The notes beneath the pieces were generated by a model. It did not search any database and was not told the origin of the DNA. It saw only the letters and a program-made list of their open reading frames with translations. A stretch of DNA of 11,300 bases, from contig DNHN01000288.1 of NCBI GenBank assembly GCA_003485825.1, forward strand, positions 1 through 11,300. The letters are read 5' to 3'. The stretch comes from Bacteroidota bacterium. Lineage in GTDB: Bacteria; Bacteroidota; Bacteroidia; NS11-12g; UBA9320. Each line of letters begins with the position of its first letter. The first letter of the stretch is position 1. Shown here piece after piece: positions 6,404 through 11,300 of this stretch. A program made the position numbers and the translations under genes.

Positions 6404-7260
6404 TTAAAGCCATATACCCAGAAAATTGGAAGGGGGAGTACGAACTGATAGATTCTGGAAACGGGATGAAGCTTGAAAAGTATGCTAGTCATGTACTTGC
6501 GAGGCCAGAACCACAGGCTATTTGGAGCCCTAGACTTAGTAAAGCCGAGTGGGAAGGGATGCAGACAGGATCTTTTGCTCAAGAAGGCAGTCACAAAGGT
6601 CAGTGGAATCTTTGGGGGCAGAATAAGCCCTGGTTCATTAAATATGGTGTGCACGACTCTTCTATTAAAATGAAGCTAAATTTCACGCAGTTTAAGCACA
6701 TCGGGATATTTCCTGAGCAGGCTGCAAATTGGGATTATATCTATGAGAAAAGCAAAGCGTTCAGAGGAGGAGCTAGTGTATTAAACCTATTTGCCTATAC
6801 CGGAGGAGCTTCTTTAGCAGCTAAGGCAGCAGGTGTGGACGTGGTGCATGTGGATTCCATTAAACAGGTAGTGAGCTGGGCTAATGAGAACCAAGACCAC
6901 AGTAAGTTAAAAGACATTCGCTGGGTGGTAGAGGACGCACTAAAGTTTGTAAGTAGAGAGGTGAAAAGGGGACGGAAGTACCAAGGAATAATATTAGACC
7001 CTCCTGCTTATGGTATAGGCACTAAAGGAGAACGATGGAAGCTAGAAGAGAAACTGGGGATGTTACTGCAGCAAGTCGCTCAAATTCTTGCCTCAGATGG
7101 TTTTCTGGTGCTCAATGTCTATTCACTAGGTTTATCGCCTTACATTATTCAAAATCTGATGGAAGACCACTTCCCAGATCGTAAAGTGGATATTTCTGAA
7201 CTGTGTTTGAAGTCACGAAGTGGGCAGATATTGCCTCTTGGTATCGTCGCCCGCATTTAG
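6400..7260 (+). CDS. Class I SAM-dependent methyltransferase, RlmI/RlmK-like rRNA type
   Basis: A 286-residue Rossmann-fold methyltransferase of the Methyltrans_SAM (rRNA cytosine/guanine methylase-like) group. Motif I is at residues 127-136 (VLNLFAYTGG), the ribose-binding acid is D152 (VVHVDSIKQ), the motif III acid is likely D179 (VVEDALKF), and the catalytic-loop motif is at 199-205 (LDPPAYG). The region between, including SWANENQ and a KRGRKYQGIILD strand, is typical of this group. There is no N-terminal PUA domain like that of RlmI, so the N-terminal about 110 residues form a different beta-rich region. Last gene of the five-gene run, starting inside the exonuclease stop codon (4-nt overlap), with AGGAAGAG at 6381-6388 as a possible ribosome-binding site. 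The probable substrate is rRNA, but the target base is not deducible. Confidence 0.92.
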   Translation: MIKAIYPENWKGEYELIDSGNGMKLEKYASHVLARPEPQAIWSPRLSKAEWEGMQTGSFAQEGSHKGQWNLWGQNKPWFIKYGVHDSSIKMKLNFTQFKHIGIFPEQAANWDYIYEKSKAFRGGASVLNLFAYTGGASLAAKAAGVDVVHVDSIKQVVSWANENQDHSKLKDIRWVVEDALKFVSREVKRGRKYQGIILDPPAYGIGTKGERWKLEEKLGMLLQQVAQILASDGFLVLNVYSLGLSPYIIQNLMEDHFPDRKVDISELCLKSRSGQILPLGIVARI

Positions 7261-7406
7261 TCAAGAACTTCGAGTGTATAATCCACGCTATTTTAAAATC
7301 AATCGGTGAGGTAGGTTAACGGAGCGTCATTTCTTTTAAAGTATTGCGTATTAAGCAGTCCTTAAGGCATATCCTTGCACATAAATGTATATTTTTGCAA
7401 GAAGTA
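7261..7406 (+). promoter_or_regulatory. Intergenic leader before the PKD/gliding protein gene
   Basis: This 146-bp gap lies between the methyltransferase stop and the ATG at 7407. No clear terminator hairpin with a T-run closes the upstream operon. A short hairpin candidate, TTAAG-N5-CTTAA, lies at 7351-7365. An exact -7 box occurs at its right end. An in-frame TTG at 7344 could extend the next ORF, but the extension lacks signal-peptide character and would overlap the promoter candidate. Confidence 0.5.
7390..7397 (+). promoter_or_regulatory. Bacteroidota -7 promoter box for the PKD protein
   Basis: TATTTTTG is an exact TAnnTTTG match, identical to the box before lemA. It ends 9 bases before the ATG at 7407, which would give a nearly leaderless transcript. 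No TTTG-type -33 element is found at the expected distance, so another promoter farther upstream remains possible. Confidence 0.4.
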
Positions 7407-9560
7407 ATGCATAGAGGTATTTGGATATTTTTTTTGGTGTGTGCAAGTATAGTAACGTATGCTCAACAACCCACCACATCTGCCTCCGGAGTAACTTTTT
7501 CAAACACGTATTGCTCCCAGACAAGAGTCAGTTGGACCAATGGAAATGGGACTTCTCGTATCGTTATAGCGTCAAAAGGTGCGCCTTTTTCTAGCATTGT
7601 AGCCAATCAGTTTTACTTGGCAAATAGTAGCTATGGCTCAGGCCATAATTTTACTACTACAGAATTTGTAGTGTATAACGGAACCGCTAGCAGTGTAGTA
7701 GTTAGTAATTTAGAAAAAAATACAACCTACTATTTTTCAGTTTTTGAATACAATGGTTCAGGAACGACTTTCTTTTATCGTACTACAGGTTATCCTGAGG
7801 CGAGTTTGACTACCGCAGACTTGCAAGCAGATTTTAGTATAGACGACCCTTATCAATGTATTAACGGCAATAGCTTCACCTTCACCCCGACGGTATCAGT
7901 AGGTGGTTCGGCTGCACTATCTTACCGGTGGAAGTTTGGAGACGGGAATACTTCTACTGCAGAAAGCCCTACGCATACCTATACAGCTAAGAATATGTAT
8001 AATGTGGAGCTTACTGTGTCATCTACCCAGTGTGAAGATGTCATAGTAAGACCAGATACCGTGGCTCCAAAGCCGGATGTTTCATTCATTCAAGACCCAT
8101 CGGTGGACGGAAATACAAGGATTCAATGTTTATTGAGCCCAGATGGGAGTGGTAATTACTATAAGTTTCAGAATACTTCGAACTATGGATTTCTATCTAC
8201 AGGATTTTCATTTACTGTAAAAAGATGGGACTACGGGGACGGTACCGTAGAACTGAATACAAATGATAATTTTATAGATCACGTCTATACTGAAGCAGGC
8301 GAGTACGAAGTCAAATTCGTGGTATCCAACTCCTTTAATAATGTGGAATACTGCACAGATTCTGCTAGTCTTTTGGTAGAGGTGAGACCGAGTCCGATAG
8401 ATAGTTCTTTGCTGTCCTTGGATTCTATACAGTGTGAAAACTTAAACCTATTTGAGTTTGAAAATGGTACCGCAGACCCCACGGTTGTGTCTACTTGGAA
8501 TTTTGGAGATGGGAATTCAGTGAATGGAAATGCGGTAACCCATTCATATGCGAATGTAGGTACATATGAGATTACGCTAGAAGCCACAGATGGAATAGGG
8601 TGTTATGCCATGTACAAAGACAGTGTAAGGCTCGTTCCTCAACCTGCCAATGATTTTTCTGGACTAGGAGCTACTTCTTGCCTTGGATATGACGCTATTC
8701 AGCTAAACCCTCTGGTAGCTGGAGGGGTATGGATAGGAGATGATGTAGATGCTGACGGTGTATTCTCACCCAATACTTTGGGAGACAGTGAAGTGTCTTA
8801 TGTCATAGAGGCTGCTGGATGTAAGGATACAGTTACAAAGACCGTTACAGTCTTTGAAGTGCCAAGGTTTTCTCTAGGACCAGATACAAGTATATGTAGT
8901 GGAACATCCTTTACGAAGCGAATAGATAAAGGAACTACAACGGTGTCTTGGAGTACCGGTGCCACTGATTCCTTTACGGATGTGACGAATGCCGGAATAC
9001 TATGGGCAGAGCGCACAGATAATGGGTGTAAATTTAGAGACACTATGCGAGTGACTGTAATCAGTGCTCCGTCTATAGAACTGGGACCAGATACACTATT
9101 ATGCGGTGGCGGACGTAAGATCATAGACGTAAGAGCATCTGAAGCCACATATACATGGAGCGATGGATATACTGGCGGTGGTACGCGGACGATTACCTCT
9201 ACCGGAGACTATAGTGTAGTAGTGACGAATAAGTGTGGGACAGCTTCTGATGATATTGTTCTGGAGTTTTTGCCTTACGCATGTGATATATTTATGCCCA
9301 ACGCATTTTCACCTAATGGTGATGGCCTAAATGATCTCTTTAGACCTTCGGGAACCATCATTATGAAGTCTATGGAAGTCTATAATAGATGGGGGGAATT
9401 GTTGTATACTAGTGTTGGTGATAACTTTGCTTGGGATGGATATGCCAACGGAGAACTCTCTCAACCTGGAGTGTACTTCTTTTTTATTCGCTATGAGAAA
9501 CCAGAAGAAGAAGGGGTCACACCAATGACACTGTCAGGTAAATTTCATTTGGTGTATTAA
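7407..9560 (+). CDS. Secreted PKD-repeat protein with gliding-motility C-terminal (T9SS type B sorting) domain
   Basis: A 717-residue surface or extracellular protein. Residues 1-19 are a signal peptide (cleavage after TYA), which is why the ATG at 7407 is preferred over the TTG at 7344. Residues about 24-137 are a fibronectin-III-like domain of a type common in Bacteroidota (YYFSVFEYNGSG). Three PKD domains follow, with the cores KFGDG (176-180), DYGDG (275-279) and NFGDG (365-369), each followed by an HxY-type strand (HTYTAKNMYNV, HVYTEAGEYEV, HSYANVGTYEI). Residues about 412-621 hold three Ig-like units, the last two opening with the matching phrases SLGPDTSIC and ELGPDTLLC. Residues about 624-717 are the gliding-motility-associated domain (FMPNAFSPNGDGLNDLF, YNRWGELLY, WDGYANG, GVYFFFIRY), recognised as the type B T9SS export signal. 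The protein is probably exported by the T9SS and may be an adhesin or structural surface protein; no enzyme domain is seen. It is convergent with the next gene. Confidence 0.93.
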   Translation: MHRGIWIFFLVCASIVTYAQQPTTSASGVTFSNTYCSQTRVSWTNGNGTSRIVIASKGAPFSSIVANQFYLANSSYGSGHNFTTTEFVVYNGTASSVVVSNLEKNTTYYFSVFEYNGSGTTFFYRTTGYPEASLTTADLQADFSIDDPYQCINGNSFTFTPTVSVGGSAALSYRWKFGDGNTSTAESPTHTYTAKNMYNVELTVSSTQCEDVIVRPDTVAPKPDVSFIQDPSVDGNTRIQCLLSPDGSGNYYKFQNTSNYGFLSTGFSFTVKRWDYGDGTVELNTNDNFIDHVYTEAGEYEVKFVVSNSFNNVEYCTDSASLLVEVRPSPIDSSLLSLDSIQCENLNLFEFENGTADPTVVSTWNFGDGNSVNGNAVTHSYANVGTYEITLEATDGIGCYAMYKDSVRLVPQPANDFSGLGATSCLGYDAIQLNPLVAGGVWIGDDVDADGVFSPNTLGDSEVSYVIEAAGCKDTVTKTVTVFEVPRFSLGPDTSICSGTSFTKRIDKGTTTVSWSTGATDSFTDVTNAGILWAERTDNGCKFRDTMRVTVISAPSIELGPDTLLCGGGRKIIDVRASEATYTWSDGYTGGGTRTITSTGDYSVVVTNKCGTASDDIVLEFLPYACDIFMPNAFSPNGDGLNDLFRPSGTIIMKSMEVYNRWGELLYTSVGDNFAWDGYANGELSQPGVYFFFIRYEKPEEEGVTPMTLSGKFHLVY

Positions 9561-9583
9561 CCATAATTGAACTCAGGTTAATA
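9555..9583. terminator. Possible bidirectional terminator hairpin between convergent genes
   Basis: TATTAACC (9555-9562) and GGTTAATA (9576-9583) are exact inverted repeats with a 13-nt loop, extendable by a wobble and one more pair at the base. The left arm includes the TAA stop of the PKD gene, and the structure lies in the 33-bp gap before the stop of the minus-strand gene. The stem is AT-rich and no T-run follows on either strand, so intrinsic termination would be weak. Confidence 0.35.
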
Positions 9584-9593
9584 TAAATCGCGG

Positions 9594-10325
9594 TTACAAA
9601 CTTTTTCTAAGACTTACTCGGAGAGTTGGGTTGTAAATGGTAATTCGAGGTGATGACGTGGTAGTAGAAGTGATAGGTATTGGTATTCTAACACCTGCGG
9701 CTAGTGTCACCCTTGGAAGTACTTCATAGGTCAGATCAGAACCTAGAGATAAATTGATGTGGTATGGTCTATTATCTATCCCTATGCTGTCTTTAATCAC
9801 ATGAGTGAAATCATTTTTAATCGCAAAACCTTCCGTAGTCACTTTTACATCTCCATTTATTAAATAATACATGCCGAAGCCACCATTGATTTCTAGGGCC
9901 ATTTTATTTGGTATTTTACGTAGCTGAAGAATTCTATTATATAAGAACTGAGCACCCGCATATTGCTGTCGGTATCTGATATAAGCTACCTTGTTAGCTC
10001 CTTGAGACAGGTCTCTAATTTCAGGCAGTTGTGGATGTATTACATCTAAAAACTGAAGATTCCGTTTTACGAGCGTCATATTCGTTTGATAAAAGGTAGG
10101 AATTACGCTAAAACTTTGATATCTGTCCAGTTGTTTTCGTATTTCGAGTCCAAGAGACAAGCTCATATCGCTGGTCTTTAACGCTTTGAGTGAGTCAGAG
10201 CTGTTCTGTGGCGTTGGCCCTATTCTGGCTATATTGTAAGCAGGTTCAGCTACTATACCTAGTGAAATTTGAGCTTGGGCTCCTATGGTTATCAGACAAA
10301 GGGTGATAAGAACTATTTTTTTCAT
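9594..10325 (-). CDS. Probable outer-membrane beta-barrel protein of unknown function
   Basis: A 243-residue exported protein. Residues 1-18 are a signal peptide (MKKIVLITLCLITIGAQA, with Q19 following). The mature part has alternating hydrophobic/polar strand patterns typical of small outer-membrane barrels of the PorT-like group in Bacteroidota: a first strand ISLGIVAEPAYNIARIG, then LSLGLEIRKQL, FSVIPTFYQTNMTLV, MALEINGGFGMYYLING, YHINLSLGSDLTYEVLP, VTLAAGVRIPIPI and a final IYNPTLRVSLRKSL, where the last strand reaches the C-terminus. I do not recognise a specific family. The ATG overlaps the TGA of the upstream MATE gene (ATGA), so it is probably translated from the same message. A role beside the transporter is inference only; the pairing may be incidental. 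Confidence 0.8.
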   Translation of the reverse strand: MKKIVLITLCLITIGAQAQISLGIVAEPAYNIARIGPTPQNSSDSLKALKTSDMSLSLGLEIRKQLDRYQSFSVIPTFYQTNMTLVKRNLQFLDVIHPQLPEIRDLSQGANKVAYIRYRQQYAGAQFLYNRILQLRKIPNKMALEINGGFGMYYLINGDVKVTTEGFAIKNDFTHVIKDSIGIDNRPYHINLSLGSDLTYEVLPRVTLAAGVRIPIPITSTTTSSPRITIYNPTLRVSLRKSL

Positions 10326-11300
10326 GAGCTACGAAGTAAACGATAAAATCTATACGAAAGTATACTAGCGGATAAGGTGAGACCTATACTTAGGCCTATC
10401 CAAATTCCATTTACCCCGTGCCAAAACGCGTCAGTATTCGAGGAATGAGACATCAGATAACCTAGCGGCATGGCTATAATCCAATAGGCAATAAATATGA
10501 GTAGACTCGGCACTTTGACGTCTGCTATGCCACGCAATATTCCTATAGATATAGCCTGAACACCATCACTCAGCTGGAAAATGGCAGCGAGTATGAGTAG
10601 CTGAGAGCCCATAAAAATAACTGTAGGTTCGTCTGTAAAAAGTTGAGACAGTTGGGCGTTAAATAGAAAGAAGAAACTGGCGAATACAATCATGACCAAT
10701 AGTCCGATTACCAAACCTGCTTTTCCAAATTGTTTCACATTTGTGGTATTGCCATTGCCATATGCTTTGGCCACACAGATACTACTGCCTGCAGAGATGC
10801 CACCAGCAAACATATAGGTAAGAGAAGCTAAGGTTATAGCTAGGTTATGTGCAGCTAACTCTTGGGAGCCTAGCCAACCTGCCATTATAGCGGCACCGGC
10901 AAAGGCTGCGACTTCAAAAAAGTATTGTAAGCCAGTAGGAAATCCTATTTGCCATATTTTTCGGAAAAATGTAATTCGGGAAAAGTCGCTAAAAGAGTTC
11001 AAGAACTTTTTGGCAGTTATGGGTACTTTGTCTGAACGGAGCATGACCCATAGCATAGTTACGGCAAGGAATACACGAGAAATTATGGTCGCATATCCAG
11101 CACCATTTAATCCGTAAGCCGGGAATCCAAAATGACCAAAGATAAGAACCCAGTTTAGAAATACATTGAGAGCAAGAGCAGCAAGTGTGATGACCATCCC
11201 CCCAAGGGTAAAGCTAAATCCATCACAGAGATTCTTAGCAAAAAAGAAGATCAGCATGGGTGGCATAGACCACATCAGCAATGTGAGGTATGGAATAGCT
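10322..11300 (-). CDS. MATE-family multidrug/cation efflux transporter (5' part beyond window)
   Basis: The visible 325 residues are the C-terminal part of a MATE (NorM/DinF-type) transporter. The frame stays open to the right edge (reading AIPYLTLLMWSMPP from 11299), and a TTG at 11281 is not a credible start. MATE proteins are usually about 440-460 residues with 12 membrane helices, so about 120-135 N-terminal residues lie outside. Family features include DGFSFTLGGMVITLAALALN, FLNWVLIFGHFGFPAYGLNGAGYAT, a second-half segment with QIGFPTGLQYFFEVAAFAGA, ELAAHNLAITLASLTYMF followed by GISAGSSICVAKAYGNGN (matching the MATE pattern of inverted-repeat halves), and FQLSDGVQAISIGILRGIADVKVPS. It exports drugs or metabolites across the inner membrane in exchange for Na+ or H+; the substrate is unknown. 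It overlaps the downstream barrel-protein start by 4 nt. Confidence 0.93.
   Translation of the reverse strand, partial: AIPYLTLLMWSMPPMLIFFFAKNLCDGFSFTLGGMVITLAALALNVFLNWVLIFGHFGFPAYGLNGAGYATIISRVFLAVTMLWVMLRSDKVPITAKKFLNSFSDFSRITFFRKIWQIGFPTGLQYFFEVAAFAGAAIMAGWLGSQELAAHNLAITLASLTYMFAGGISAGSSICVAKAYGNGNTTNVKQFGKAGLVIGLLVMIVFASFFFLFNAQLSQLFTDEPTVIFMGSQLLILAAIFQLSDGVQAISIGILRGIADVKVPSLLIFIAYWIIAMPLGYLMSHSSNTDAFWHGVNGIWIGLSIGLTLSASILSYRFYRLLRSS

Noticed and set aside
7344..7406. TTG-initiated extension of the PKD protein
   Set aside because: The extra 21 residues precede a complete signal peptide that starts at the ATG at 7407, and they overlap a good -7 box.
8285..9148. Minus-strand ORFs of 100 and 116 residues inside the PKD gene
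   Set aside because: They are antisense shadows of repetitive PKD/Ig coding sequence without recognisable features.
11279..11281. TTG at 11281 as the MATE start codon
   Set aside because: The frame remains open to the window edge and the protein would lack about 130 N-terminal residues typical of MATE transporters, so the gene simply continues outside.

Overview
The window looks like chromosomal DNA of a gliding-type member of the Bacteroidota, plausibly a marine or soil Cytophagales-like bacterium. Support: a secreted PKD-repeat protein ending in a gliding-motility-associated C-terminal domain (the type B sorting domain of the type IX secretion system, T9SS), a secreted lamin-tail-domain protein with a related C-terminal module, moderate-to-low GC, weak Shine-Dalgarno sequences, and two exact matches to the Bacteroidota -7 promoter box TAnnTTTG. 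The genus assignment is inference. I see no tRNA, rRNA, CRISPR array, insertion sequence or phage gene.

Layout. Left block (minus strand, 3681 to 44): a polytopic membrane protein of unknown function, overlapping by 4 nt (ATGA) a large secreted multidomain protein with two lamin tail domains. A 226-bp divergent intergenic region follows, carrying a 12-bp perfect palindrome and a good -7 box. Middle block (plus strand, 3908 to 7260): a compact five-gene run of a LemA lipoprotein, a soluble TPM-domain protein, a membrane-anchored TPM protein (YgcG-like) with a glycine-rich tail, a DEDDy 3'-5' exonuclease and a class I SAM-dependent (rRNA-type) methyltransferase. Junctions are 22 nt, an 8-nt overlap, 1 nt and a 4-nt overlap, so it is almost certainly one operon. 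Next comes a 717-residue PKD/gliding C-terminal adhesin-like protein (7407 to 9560). Right block (minus strand, from beyond the right edge to 9594): a MATE-family transporter cut by the window end, overlapping by 4 nt (ATGA) a small signal-peptide-bearing, probable outer-membrane beta-barrel protein. An inverted repeat between the convergent ends near 9560 may terminate transcription from both sides.

How they fit together. LemA and TPM/YgcG proteins are repeatedly found together and are thought to act at the cell envelope. Here they are translationally chained to two nucleic-acid enzymes with no obvious biochemical link to them. The two large secreted proteins are probably cell-surface or extracellular products of the T9SS, but no catalytic domain is evident in either. 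Most of the window is ordinary housekeeping and surface-protein territory. The points most worth checking are the uncharacterised histidine-bearing membrane protein paired with the lamin-tail protein, the mixed LemA-TPM-exonuclease-methyltransferase operon, and the glycine-codon tail that also supplies a strong ribosome-binding site to the next gene. I found no clear evidence of a wholly new defence or mobile system. There is no gene-free stretch longer than 300 bases.
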